Source: Nitrospinota bacterium (GTDB lineage: Bacteria > UBA8248 > JACPRG01). From it: a stretch of 18,320 nt of DNA. The stretch's first letter is position 1. Each line of letters opens with the position of its first letter. Positions 1-7,162 of the stretch are shown here, one piece after another. Where the stretch lies: the NCBI GenBank assembly GCA_030740135.1, contig JASLXW010000008.1:1-18320 (forward strand). Direction: 5' to 3'. The position numbers and the translations under genes were made by a program. Under the pieces are notes generated by a model. It made no database searches. It saw only the letters and a program-made list of their open reading frames with translations, and was not told the origin of the DNA.

Positions 1-65
1 CGGCCCCCCCGCAGGTGTTTCCTTTTGGGCATTTTTTCGGTGGGGGGTTGTCCGCAATGGGGTAT

Positions 66-84
66 CCCCCCCCCCCCCCCCCCC
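66..84. repeat. 19-base poly-C homopolymer tract
   Basis: Nineteen consecutive C residues run from 66 to 84 and directly abut the hexamer TTGACC (85-90), which resembles a sigma70 -35 box. No convincing -10 box follows at 16-18 bases. Shorter G and C runs lie nearby (C run at 4-10, G run at 42-47). Such a tract may vary in length by slippage or may be an assembly problem near a contig end. The sequence cannot tell which. Confidence 0.9.
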
Positions 85-168
85 TTGACCCGCTATTTCA
101 GATACGCGAAGATTTGGATTTGAATTTTCCAGGCAACGCCTGTTCCTAAGAGTCGATCTGATTTCGGA

Positions 169-258
169 CCGGTTGATACTGAGACGCGTACAAACCGGAC
201 GTTCGGGGGCGCTCTTGGGAAGAACCGGATCGCTCGGCCGGGCGTCATGAAGCCGGTT
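169..258. promoter_or_regulatory. Cluster of four CCGGTT/AACCGG hexamers, possible operator
   Basis: CCGGTT occurs at 169-174 and 253-258, and its complement AACCGG at 193-198 and 223-228. Start-to-start distances are 24, 30 and 30 bases. Four copies in about 90 bases is more than base composition predicts, and they lie where an operator for the hyu genes would be expected. Flanking bases are not conserved between copies, so a binding site is only a guess. Confidence 0.25.
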
Positions 259-276
259 GAGGAGAGGATGTGATCC

Positions 277-2343
277 GTGCGATTCGCCGTGGACACCGGC
301 GGCACCTTCACCGACCTGGTTCTCGAAGACGACCGGGGCGCCCTCCACATGTTCAAGGCCCCCACCACCCCGCATGACCCGGTGGAGGGCATCCTGGACG
401 CCGTCCGCGCCGCGGCCGAGAGCATGTCGAGCACCCCTGAGGACCTGCTCTCAGGCGGAGACCTCTTCATCCACGGCACCACGCACGCCATCAACGCCGT
501 CATCACCGGCGCCGCCGCCCGAACCGCATTCCTCACAACGGAGGGTCATCCCGACGTCCTGGTCCTGCGCGAAGGGGGACGAATCGAGCCATTTAATTTC
601 TCCGTTCCCTTTCCGAAACCCTACGTCCCCCGCGCGTTGACGTTCGAGGTCCCCGGGCGCATCGCCTCCGACGGCCGGGTCGTCGAGCCGTTTGACGAGA
701 AAGCGGTGATCGACGTCATCGGCCGGTTGCGGGCCCTGGAGGTGGAGGCCGTGGCGGTGTCCCTTCTCTGGTCCACCGTCAATCCGGACCACGAGGAGCG
801 CGTCGGCCGCCTCTTGGAAACGCATCTTCCGGGCGTCCCCGTGACGCTTTCTCACGTCCTCAATCCGATCCTGCGCGAATACCGTCGCGCCTCCTCGGCC
901 TGCATGGACGCCTCTCTCAAGCCGCTCATGTCGCGTTATCTCATCGGGCTGTCGACCCGGTTGAGGGCGGCGGGGTTCGAGGGCCGGCTTCTGATCTTGA
1001 CCTCGCGGGGCGGGGTGATGGACGCGGACGAGATGGCCAAGGCCCCCATTCACGCCATCGGGTCCGGCCCGTCCATGGCCCCCATCGCGGGGCGCCACTA
1101 CGCCTGGGCCGCCGCCGCCGCCGACACCGCAATCGTGGCGGATACGGGGGGGACGACGTTCGACATCAGCCTGGTCCGCAGAGACGCCATTCCCACGACG
1201 CCGGAGACCTGGCTGGGGCAGCGCTACCGGGGCCACATCGTCGGGTTCCCCTCCGTGGACGTGCGGAGCATCGGCGCGGGCGGGGGGAGCATCGCCCGGG
1301 TGGATGAAGGGGGGTTGTTGCACGTGGGGCCCGCCAGCGCGGGCGCGGTGCCGGGGCCGGCCTGCTACGGCAAGGGGGGAAGGCGTCCCACCGTCACGGA
1401 CGCCGCCCTCGTGCTGGGGTACATCGACCCGGCCTTCTTCCTGGGGGGGACGATGAGGCTGGAGGCGGCGCGGGCCGCCGAAGCCATCGAACGGGACGTG
1501 GGCGCGCCCCTGGGCCTGGGCCTTCCGGAAGCCGCCTCGGCCATTCTCCGCCTTGCCACGGAAAACATGGTGAGCGCCATCGAGGAGATCACCATCAACC
1601 AAGGGATCGACCCGCGCGGCGCCGTCCTCGTCGGGGGCGGGGGCGCGGCGGGGCTCAACTCGGTGGCCATCGCCCGGCGGCTGGGGTGCAAGACGCTGGT
1701 CATCCCCGAGGTGGGTGCGGCCCTGTCCGCGGCCGGAGCCCTCATGTCCGACCTTCGGGCCGATCACCGGGCGCTCTATTATTCGGCCACGGACAACTTC
1801 GACTTTAGCGGCGTGAACGGTGTTTTGAAAACCCTGCTGGAGAAGTGTCGGGTTTTCATCAAAAGCGCGGGGAAGGGCGCGGTCGATCACGCCATCGACC
1901 TGTACGCCGAGGCGCGGTACCGCCATCAGATTTGGGAAATCGACCTGCCCCTTTCGATCCGGTGTTTCCGGTCGAAGGCGGACGTCGCCCGCGCGCGGGG
2001 GGAATTCGACCGGGTGCACGAGGAGGTGTTCGCCTTCCGGGATCCCGGCTCGGAGGTGGAGTTCGTCGGCTGGCGGGCCGAGGCGCGCTGCGGGTTGCGC
2101 AAAGGGGATTTGGGGCGGCTCGGCCATGAGAAGGCCTTCGACGTCAAAGTCCCTTCTTCGCGCCGGGCCTATTTCAGCGAAGGGGGCTCGGTGAAGGCCC
2201 GCGTCGAGTCGTTCGAGACGATGAAGCGAAACGTTTCCCTTCGCGGGCCCGCGATCATCGAGTCCCCCTTCACGACCGTCGTCATCGACCCCGGCGCGAA
2301 GGTGGTCCGCAAGAAGAGCGGGACGCTGGTCATCACGCCTTAA
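277..2343 (+). CDS. Hydantoinase/oxoprolinase family protein, HyuA-type ATP-binding subunit
   Basis: This 688-residue protein is the ATP-dependent A subunit of the hydantoinase/5-oxoprolinase/acetone carboxylase family. These enzymes use ATP to activate a cyclic amide or carbonyl for hydrolysis or carboxylation. The GTG start at 277 is supported by GAGGAGAGG about ten bases upstream and by the family N-terminus starting at once. The actin-like ATPase motif DTGGTFTD is at residues 6-13, HGTTHAINAV at 66-75, the second phosphate motif DTGGTTFD at 289-296, GAGGGSIA at 333-340 and GPASAGAVPGPACYG at 351-365. A glycine-rich VGGGGAAGL segment follows the family phrase ITINQGIDPRG. Length is normal for a stand-alone A subunit (about 650-720). 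The matching B subunit lies 195 bases downstream. The true substrate (hydantoin, oxoproline, N-methylhydantoin or another lactam) cannot be told from sequence. Activity is likely cytosolic. Confidence 0.93.
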   Translation: MRFAVDTGGTFTDLVLEDDRGALHMFKAPTTPHDPVEGILDAVRAAAESMSSTPEDLLSGGDLFIHGTTHAINAVITGAAARTAFLTTEGHPDVLVLREGGRIEPFNFSVPFPKPYVPRALTFEVPGRIASDGRVVEPFDEKAVIDVIGRLRALEVEAVAVSLLWSTVNPDHEERVGRLLETHLPGVPVTLSHVLNPILREYRRASSACMDASLKPLMSRYLIGLSTRLRAAGFEGRLLILTSRGGVMDADEMAKAPIHAIGSGPSMAPIAGRHYAWAAAAADTAIVADTGGTTFDISLVRRDAIPTTPETWLGQRYRGHIVGFPSVDVRSIGAGGGSIARVDEGGLLHVGPASAGAVPGPACYGKGGRRPTVTDAALVLGYIDPAFFLGGTMRLEAARAAEAIERDVGAPLGLGLPEAASAILRLATENMVSAIEEITINQGIDPRGAVLVGGGGAAGLNSVAIARRLGCKTLVIPEVGAALSAAGALMSDLRADHRALYYSATDNFDFSGVNGVLKTLLEKCRVFIKSAGKGAVDHAIDLYAEARYRHQIWEIDLPLSIRCFRSKADVARARGEFDRVHEEVFAFRDPGSEVEFVGWRAEARCGLRKGDLGRLGHEKAFDVKVPSSRRAYFSEGGSVKARVESFETMKRNVSLRGPAIIESPFTTVVIDPGAKVVRKKSGTLVITP

Positions 2344-2383
2344 GGGAATGAGGATGTGAAAGGCCCACCGCCTGAGCATGGAT

Positions 2384-2402
2384 GGCGGGCAGGATGCCCG
2401 CC
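2384..2402. repeat. REP-like palindrome, copy 1
   Basis: A perfect 8-bp inverted repeat, GGCGGGCA-GGA-TGCCCGCC, is followed by CTAC. It lies in the hyuA-hyuB gap. Copy 2 (2440-2460) is the same unit in opposite orientation, so the pair has the layout of a bacterial interspersed mosaic element. It could also form a stem in the mRNA between the two subunit genes. Confidence 0.75.
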
Positions 2403-2439
2403 CTACTGGTTGGGAAGACTGTTTTTCCACCGATGGGTA

Positions 2440-2460
2440 GGCCGGGCATCTTGCCCGGCC
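2440..2460. repeat. REP-like palindrome, copy 2 (inverted)
   Basis: A perfect 9-bp inverted repeat, GGCCGGGCA-TCT-TGCCCGGCC, is preceded by GTAG. Its reverse complement closely matches copy 1 (2384-2402), including the CTAC flank. The 37 bases between the copies contain a short T run and no coding sequence. Confidence 0.75.
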
Positions 2461-2538
2461 GGGATGGACAACGCGGATTTCAATCGGTCAAGGCGCTCGC
2501 GAGACGCGCTGGTGGAAGAATCCCGAAAGGTGTAAGGC

Positions 2539-4380
2539 ATGCCGAAAGCACGGATGGCGAAAAAGACGCCGAGGCCCCGGGTGCGGCGCGGAAGGCGCGC
2601 GAGGATCGATCCGGTCACGCTGGCCGTCCTGAGCAAGCGGTTCGACGCCGTGACGACGAAGATGGCCAATACCCTGTTCCGCACCGGACGGTCGGGGGTT
2701 CTCAACGTCGCGAAGGACTTCTCGACCAGCATCGTCACGCGGGACTGCGAGCTCCTCACCGGCGCCGAGACCCTTCCCATTCACGTCCTGAGCGGCGCGG
2801 ACCTCATGGCCCGGGCGATGATGGACATCCATCCCGATTTGAATCGGGGGGACGCCTTCCTGCACAACTCGCCCTACCACGGCTGTTCCCACCCGGCGGA
2901 CCACACCATCCTCGTCCCGGTCATCGACGAGAAGGGGGCGCACCACTTCACCGTCTGGGTGAAGGCGCACCAGGCGGACTGCGGCAACTCCAAGCCGACC
3001 ACCTACATGGGCCACGCGCGCGACGTCTATGAGGAGGGCGCGCTCATCTTTCCGGCGGTCAAGGTGGAGGAGGACTACGAGGAGATCACCGATATCGTCC
3101 GGATGTGCGAGATGCGCATCCGGGTGCCCGCGCAGTGGCGGGGCGATTTTCTGGCCATGGTGGGCGCGGCGCGGATCGGCGAGCGCGAGGTCCTGGCGAT
3201 GGCGGAGGAGTACGGCTGGGAGACCCTTCACGCCTTCGCGGCCGAGTGGTTCGACTACAGCGAGAAGGTCATGGTTTCCGCCGTCCGGAAGCTGCCGAGC
3301 GGTGAGGCCGCCGCCGTCAGCGTTCACGACCCGGTGCCCGGCACCCCGCCCGAGGGAATCCCGATTCAGGTGAAGGTGAAGGTCGACAGCGAGAACGCCC
3401 TGATCGACGTGGACCTCACCGACAACCCGGACACCATGCCCTGCGGGCTCAACCTCAGCGAGGCCTGCGCGCGAACGGCCGCCATGATCGCCGTCTTCAA
3501 CAGCATCGAGGACGAGGTCCCGACCAACGCGGGCAGCTTCCGCCGCATCCGGGTCCACATCCGCGAGGGATGCGTCGCCGGGGGCGGGAAGCATCCGACC
3601 AGCATGTCCGTCGCGACCACGAACCTGGCCGACCGGGTGACCAACCCGGTCCAGCGGGCGTTCTCGATGATCCAGGACGGGCTCGGCCTGGCGGAGTGCG
3701 GCCCCTTTTTCCCCGCATCGATGGGGGTCATCTCGGGCTTCGATCCCCGGAGCGACAACGCCCCGTTCGTCAACCAAATCTTCATGCTGGACACCGGGGG
3801 CGCGGGCGCGGCGAAGACGGACGCCTGGCTGACGATCTGCCATGCCGGGAATTCGGGCCTATGCTTCATCGACAGCGTGGAGCTGGATGAGCTTCACTTC
3901 CCGATTCTTGTGAAGACGCGGCGTCTCGTGCCCGACACCGAAGGGGCGGGCCGGATGACGGGCGCGCCGGCGGGGCTCTGTGAATACGGGCCGGTGGGCG
4001 GAGGAAAGCTCGAAGTGGCCTATATCGCCGACGGCGCCGTCAACAACGCCAAAGGCACGCTGGGGGGCGGGGACGGGGCCAAGATCCGGAACTACCGACG
4101 GACGCCCGACGGGGTGATCCATGAGCTGCCGGCCTGCGCCAACATCATCTTGGCGCCGGACGAGACGGTGATCTCATACACCGCCGGCGGGGGCGGCTAC
4201 GGCCCTCCCCATGAACGGCCGCCGGAGAAGGTTGAGCACGACGTGGAAGAGGGCTGGATCACCCGGGAGCGCGCCCGCGAGGTCTACGGCGTGGTTTTCG
4301 ACGAAGAAGGAAAGATCGACCCGGTGGCCACGGCCGAGCTTCGAAAAACACTGGAGCAGGACGAGGACGGGGGGAGTTGA
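2539..4380 (+). CDS. Hydantoinase/oxoprolinase family protein, HyuB-type subunit
   Basis: This 613-residue protein is the B subunit that pairs with HyuA-type ATPases. Family landmarks are visible in order: an IDPVTLAVLSKRFDAV start near residue 23, a KDFSTSIVTRD segment, the RGDAFLHNSPYHGCSHPADHTILVPV block (about 103-128), KAHQADCGN (about 138-146), an NLSEACARTA block, a GAPAG block in the C-terminal third, and the glycine-rich TAGGGGYG segment near the end. Length is slightly above the usual 520-600 because of a basic N-terminal extension of about 20 residues. The ATG at 2539 has a modest AAGG-type ribosome site; an in-frame ATG at 2554 is an alternative. It should form a heteromeric complex with the upstream gene product. 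The 195-base gap with two hairpins is unusual for tightly coupled subunits. The substrate is unknown. Confidence 0.93.
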   Translation: MPKARMAKKTPRPRVRRGRRARIDPVTLAVLSKRFDAVTTKMANTLFRTGRSGVLNVAKDFSTSIVTRDCELLTGAETLPIHVLSGADLMARAMMDIHPDLNRGDAFLHNSPYHGCSHPADHTILVPVIDEKGAHHFTVWVKAHQADCGNSKPTTYMGHARDVYEEGALIFPAVKVEEDYEEITDIVRMCEMRIRVPAQWRGDFLAMVGAARIGEREVLAMAEEYGWETLHAFAAEWFDYSEKVMVSAVRKLPSGEAAAVSVHDPVPGTPPEGIPIQVKVKVDSENALIDVDLTDNPDTMPCGLNLSEACARTAAMIAVFNSIEDEVPTNAGSFRRIRVHIREGCVAGGGKHPTSMSVATTNLADRVTNPVQRAFSMIQDGLGLAECGPFFPASMGVISGFDPRSDNAPFVNQIFMLDTGGAGAAKTDAWLTICHAGNSGLCFIDSVELDELHFPILVKTRRLVPDTEGAGRMTGAPAGLCEYGPVGGGKLEVAYIADGAVNNAKGTLGGGDGAKIRNYRRTPDGVIHELPACANIILAPDETVISYTAGGGGYGPPHERPPEKVEHDVEEGWITRERAREVYGVVFDEEGKIDPVATAELRKTLEQDEDGGS

Positions 4381-4410
4381 TGGACTTCAACGGCATTAAA
4401 AGACACACTT

Positions 4411-4444
4411 CCAGGGGGGCTTTTTTGAAAAACCGCCCCCCTGG
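4411..4444 (+). terminator. Terminator-like hairpin after hyuB
   Basis: The perfect 10-bp arms CCAGGGGGGC and GCCCCCCTGG enclose T-rich then A-rich bases (TTTTTTGAAAAACC) that can extend the stem. It lies 30 bases after the hyuB stop codon. No U tract follows the stem, so it is not a textbook rho-independent terminator. It could instead be an mRNA 3'-end stabiliser or a repeat element. Confidence 0.45.
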
Positions 4445-4467
4445 ACACCCCCTGAAAAACTTTTGGC

Positions 4468-4488
4468 GGCCAAGCCTGTGGCTTGGCC
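4468..4488. repeat. Perfect inverted repeat (9-bp arms, 3-base loop)
   Basis: GGCCAAGCC-TGT-GGCTTGGCC forms a perfect hairpin in the hyuB-SDR gap. No T run follows. It has the form of an extragenic palindromic element. Confidence 0.6.
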
Positions 4489-4549
4489 TTACTGGGGTGG
4501 GGGTGAGTTTGGCTGATCGGGTTGTTTGGGGCCAACATGTCTGTTTCTT

Positions 4550-4589
4550 GCGATAACGTGGGGCGCCCTTAGGCGACACACGTTATCGC
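4550..4589. repeat. Extended inverted repeat with 11-bp outer arms
   Basis: The outer arms GCGATAACGTG (4550-4560) and CACGTTATCGC (4579-4589) are perfectly complementary. The enclosed bases contain a second 4-bp stem (CGCC-CTTA-GGCG, 4564-4575). The outer arms are less GC-rich than the surroundings. The structure could be a protein-binding dyad or an RNA element in the SDR 5' region. Confidence 0.6.
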
Positions 4590-4613
4590 CAAACGACAGT
4601 TTTGCGGGGGGGT

Positions 4614-4646
4614 GCGGGGGGGCGCCTTTCAAAAAGCGCCCCCCGC
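4614..4646. repeat. G/C-rich hairpin just upstream of the SDR ribosome site
   Basis: A 9-bp perfect stem (4617-4625 with 4636-4644) flanks the loop CTTTCAAAAA, and a GC pair beyond a bulged G extends it. It ends seven bases before the SDR Shine-Dalgarno (AGAGGGG, 4653-4659). Its shape, GC arms around T-run/A-run loop bases, matches the hairpin at 4411-4444. Confidence 0.6.
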
Positions 4647-4666
4647 TTACAAAGAGGGGCTTGAAT

Positions 4667-5422
4667 ATGAAGCTGAAAGACAAAGTGGCCATTGTGACCG
4701 GCGGTTCTCAGGGGATCGGCGAGGCTATCTGTGAGGCGTACGCCCGGGAGGGCGCGAAGGTCGTCGTCGTGAATCACGGCAGGCCGGAGCTTGGACAGCG
4801 GGTTGCGGAGAAGATCGCGTCCGGCGGCGGAACGGCCGTGGCCATGCGGTGCGACGTCTCGAAGAAGTCCGATGTCGAATCCTTGGTCGAAGGCGTCGTG
4901 AAGGAATTCGGGACGGTGGACATCCTCGTCAGCAACGCCGGCCGGATGATCAACAAGGTCATCGAGGAGTACACCGAAGAAGAGTGGGACACGATGATCG
5001 ACATCAACCTGAAAGGCGCCTTTCTGACGGCCCAGGCGGTCGTGCCCATCATGAAGGAGAAACGGTGCGGGAAGATCATCTTCGTGGCCTCCATCGCCGG
5101 GAGCGTCGCCTTCCCGAACTCGGTGCCCTATTGCGCCAGCAAGGGCGGCGTGCTCCTCATCACCAAGGCCCTGGCGGCCGAAATCTCGCAATTCGGGATC
5201 AACGTCAACGCCATCTCCCCGGGCAACACGGCGACCCCGCTGAATCAGCATCTTCAGGACAACGCCGGGTTCGTGAAGATGTTGGAGTCTTTCACACCGA
5301 CCAACCGGGCGTACATCTCCACGGAAGAGATAGCGGGAGCGGCCGTCTTCCTGGCCTCCGACGACGCCCGGGCCGTCCACGGCCTCGACCTCATCGTGGA
5401 CGACGGCTGGTGCGCGATATAG
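4667..5422 (+). CDS. SDR-family NAD(P)-dependent oxidoreductase
   Basis: This is a 251-residue classical short-chain dehydrogenase/reductase, expected to interconvert a secondary alcohol and a ketone (or similar) using NAD(P)H in the cytosol. The cofactor motif TGGSQGIG is at residues 11-18, CDVS near 62-65 and NAG at 90-92. The catalytic residues are Ser142, Tyr155 and Lys159 (YCASK), with NAISPGNTATPL after them. After the second beta strand the sequence is NHGR, which does not clearly mark NAD or NADP preference. The ATG at 4667 has AGAGGGG seven bases upstream and gives the standard family N-terminus MKLKDKVAIVTG. Extension to the upstream in-frame ATG at 4526 would add a non-conserved tail and is rejected. 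It is downstream of hyuB but separated by 286 structured bases, so co-transcription is uncertain. The substrate is not predictable. Confidence 0.95.
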   Translation: MKLKDKVAIVTGGSQGIGEAICEAYAREGAKVVVVNHGRPELGQRVAEKIASGGGTAVAMRCDVSKKSDVESLVEGVVKEFGTVDILVSNAGRMINKVIEEYTEEEWDTMIDINLKGAFLTAQAVVPIMKEKRCGKIIFVASIAGSVAFPNSVPYCASKGGVLLITKALAAEISQFGINVNAISPGNTATPLNQHLQDNAGFVKMLESFTPTNRAYISTEEIAGAAVFLASDDARAVHGLDLIVDDGWCAI

Positions 5423-5473
5423 GGGCCGCAGTCGGATTCGGGAGAAATGGAAATGAAGCTGTGCGCAAATCAA

Positions 5474-5502
5474 GAGGGAGGGTAGACGGTCTACGTTCCC
5501 TC
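5474..5502 (+). terminator. Possible hairpin terminator after the SDR gene
   Basis: An outer stem GAGGGA/TCCCTC (5474-5479 with 5497-5502) surrounds an inner stem GTAGA/TCTAC, 52 bases after the SDR stop. No T tract follows. It lies in the gap between two convergent genes, where a terminator is expected. The call rests only on the dyad symmetry. Confidence 0.3.
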
Positions 5503-5585
5503 GCTCGATGACCGGAGGATTGCCTGCGCTCTTGTTTGGAGGAGGCGCGCAGCAGGGCATGGAGCAAGGGTTGCAGGATCGGCCC

Positions 5586-5600
5586 GGTGGGGCGCCCACC
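5586..5600. repeat. Short perfect palindrome in convergent gap
   Basis: GGTGGG-GCG-CCCACC is a 6-bp perfect inverted repeat with a three-base loop in the 286-base convergent gap (5423-5708). The rest of the gap shows only very short frames (8-12 codons) that I do not call, plus an AT-rich patch at about 5677-5703. Confidence 0.4.
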
Positions 5601-5708
5601 CCAGGACCGGCGCTTCTGTTGCCGGCGGAAGACCCGTGGACAGAGGGGACAACCCCATGAAGTCTTCAGCGATAGGTCATTAATAATACAGCACTCAATA
5701 ACCCGGCC

Positions 5709-7091
5709 TCAGCGAATCCATGCCTTCAACTTTTTCCGGACCATCCGCAGGGCGTCCTCCGGAACGGTGCAACGTTCCGCGGTCCAGCCGTCGAGCGGGG
5801 CGGTGGCGTCGATCCCGACCTTCGCCGTGAGGCCGTTGCGGCTCGAGGGGTCCAGGATGGCCCCCATGGCGTGCGGAACCACGAAGACCCCCCGGTCGGC
5901 CTGCATCCGCGTGGCGACCGCCCACATGACCTCCTCCTCGTTGTAGACGTCCACGTCATCGTCCACCACCACGACCCACTTCAGGCTCAAATCTTCCCCC
6001 ATGGCCGCGAAGATGGCGCTCTTGGCCTGCCCTTCGGCCGTCTTCTTCATGGAGATGTAACAGTGGAACCGGCAGGCGCCGGAGGGCGGATAACTCACCG
6101 CGCGGACACCGGGGAGGATGCCCTTCAGGGCTTGATAGATCCGGCATTCGCCCGGAACCCGAAGAAGGCCCGTGTGCTCGGCCGCATTTCCGGACACGAC
6201 GTCCTGGAACAGCGCATCGCGCCGGTGCAGCACACCTGTCACTTCGATGACGTGATTCGTCGAGGCGTGGGAGGCATAGCCCGTGAATTCGGCGAAGGGG
6301 CCCTCGGGCTCCCGGACGCCGGGGACGATGCGCCCCTCTAGGACGACCTCGGCGCGGGCCGGGACTTCCAGGTCCACCGTCCGGCAGCGGACGACCTCCA
6401 GGGGTTCCCCCAGGAACGAGCCCGCCACGTCGTACTCGTCGGCCTGGATCGGCCCCTTCCATAGGCCCGCACCGAAGTAGAACAGGGGATGGGCGCCGAT
6501 GACGACGGCGATCTCCAGGGGCTCGCCCCGCGCCTCGATCCGCTGCTGGAGAGACCAGAGGTGCCTGCGGCTGTGGAGGCTCGTCCCCAGGCGGTCCCGG
6601 CCCTTGACCTGAAGGCGGTGAAAGGAGCCGTTGCGCACGCCGGTGTCCGGGTCCTTGGCCACGATGACTCCCGCCGTGAAGTAGGGCCCCGCGTCCTCGT
6701 GGAAGTGTGTGATGAGCGGCAGCCGGGAAAGATCCACGTCCTCTCCCGTCTGAACGGAATCGAGGATCGGCCCGGACTCCAGCATTTTCGGGGGGACCGG
6801 GTTCCGGTCCCGCCGGACCCAGGCGTCTAGCAACTCTTCCTCCGGGACGCAGAGGATTTGGGCGAAGCGCTTCCTCGTCCCGTAGACGTTGGCCACCACG
6901 GGGAACTCCGTTCCCTCGACTTTCTCGAACCACAGGATGGGGGAATTTCCCCGGCGCTCGATCTCGAGGGCCACGGCCGTCATCTCGAACCGGTTCGACA
7001 CGGGCTCCCGGATCCGGAGCAGGTCAGCAGGGTTCCGTTCTTCGATTCCACGAAGGAAGCCCCTCAGGTCTTGGGTTGCGGCGGCAGACAC
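5709..7091 (-). CDS. UbiD-family prenylated-FMN-dependent decarboxylase
   Basis: This 460-residue cytosolic enzyme is expected to use prenylated FMN for reversible (de)carboxylation of an alpha,beta-unsaturated or aromatic acid. Landmark residues show the same spacing as I recall for fungal Fdc1. Asn154, His177 and Glu219 match the Mn/prFMN ligands (168, 191, 233). Arg159, Glu263 and Glu268 match the catalytic Arg-Glu-Glu set (173, 277, 282), in NGSFHRLQ and EPEGPFAEFTGY. The family block VVVDDDVDVYNEEEVMWAVATR is near 374-395. I start at GTG 7091 because GGAGGAGG sits five bases upstream and the family N-terminus (DLRGFL) follows at once. The in-frame ATG at 7178 would add 29 residues unlike the family. 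It is the only minus-strand gene in the middle of the window. No UbiX-type flavin prenyltransferase is present here. The substrate is unknown. Confidence 0.93.
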   Translation of the reverse strand: MSAAATQDLRGFLRGIEERNPADLLRIREPVSNRFEMTAVALEIERRGNSPILWFEKVEGTEFPVVANVYGTRKRFAQILCVPEEELLDAWVRRDRNPVPPKMLESGPILDSVQTGEDVDLSRLPLITHFHEDAGPYFTAGVIVAKDPDTGVRNGSFHRLQVKGRDRLGTSLHSRRHLWSLQQRIEARGEPLEIAVVIGAHPLFYFGAGLWKGPIQADEYDVAGSFLGEPLEVVRCRTVDLEVPARAEVVLEGRIVPGVREPEGPFAEFTGYASHASTNHVIEVTGVLHRRDALFQDVVSGNAAEHTGLLRVPGECRIYQALKGILPGVRAVSYPPSGACRFHCYISMKKTAEGQAKSAIFAAMGEDLSLKWVVVVDDDVDVYNEEEVMWAVATRMQADRGVFVVPHAMGAILDPSSRNGLTAKVGIDATAPLDGWTAERCTVPEDALRMVRKKLKAWIR

Positions 7092-7096
7092 GAACC

Positions 7097-7104
7097 CCTC
7101 CTCC
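7097..7104 (-). promoter_or_regulatory. Ribosome binding site fixing the UbiD GTG start
   Basis: On the minus strand GGAGGAGG is followed by GGTTC and then GTG at 7091. The spacing and strength favour this start over the ATG at 7178. Confidence 0.75.
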
Positions 7105-7162
7105 AGTCGCCGAATCCTCTCGGATGAACGATAGCCGTATCCGCTGGTTCGGAAGGTGGTGG

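Larger units (their letters stand above)
1..276. other. Noncoding region upstream of hyuA-like gene
   Basis: I see no credible coding sequence here. A minus-strand reading frame that enters this region is antisense to the start of the hyuA-like gene and resembles no family. The region holds the poly-C tract, a small perfect hairpin (CAGGC-AAC-GCCTG, 130-142), four CCGGTT/AACCGG hexamers and the Shine-Dalgarno of the next gene (GAGGAGAGG, about 259-267). It probably contains the promoter for the hyu genes, but I could not place a good -35/-10 pair. Confidence 0.6.
4381..4666. other. Highly structured noncoding gap between hyuB and SDR genes
   Basis: The 286 bases carry no credible gene. An in-frame extension of the SDR reading frame to 4526 encodes a compositionally odd, non-family sequence. 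The gap contains four perfect inverted repeats (4411-4444, 4468-4488, 4550-4589, 4614-4646) and two seven-base G tracts. It likely separates two transcription units, with terminator-like and repeat-like elements. Confidence 0.75.

Noticed and set aside
451..2430. 659-codon minus-strand open frame opposite hyuA
   Set aside because: Low-complexity Arg/Gly/Pro/Asp/His-rich product with no family motif, antisense to a clear gene. Long antisense frames are expected in high-GC codon patterns.
4604..4622. G-quadruplex formed by the two G7 tracts
   Set aside because: Only two long G tracts are adjacent, so an intramolecular quadruplex would need each tract to fold back on itself. The hairpin at 4614-4646 explains the second tract.
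4526..4666. N-terminal extension of the SDR protein from an upstream in-frame ATG
   Set aside because: The extension translates the G-rich hairpin region, is not SDR-like, and a good ribosome site supports the ATG at 4667.
5451..5660. Very short plus-strand frames in the SDR-UbiD convergent gap
   Set aside because: Only 8-12 codons long with no context. Similarity of one start (ATGAAGCTG) to the SDR start is probably chance.
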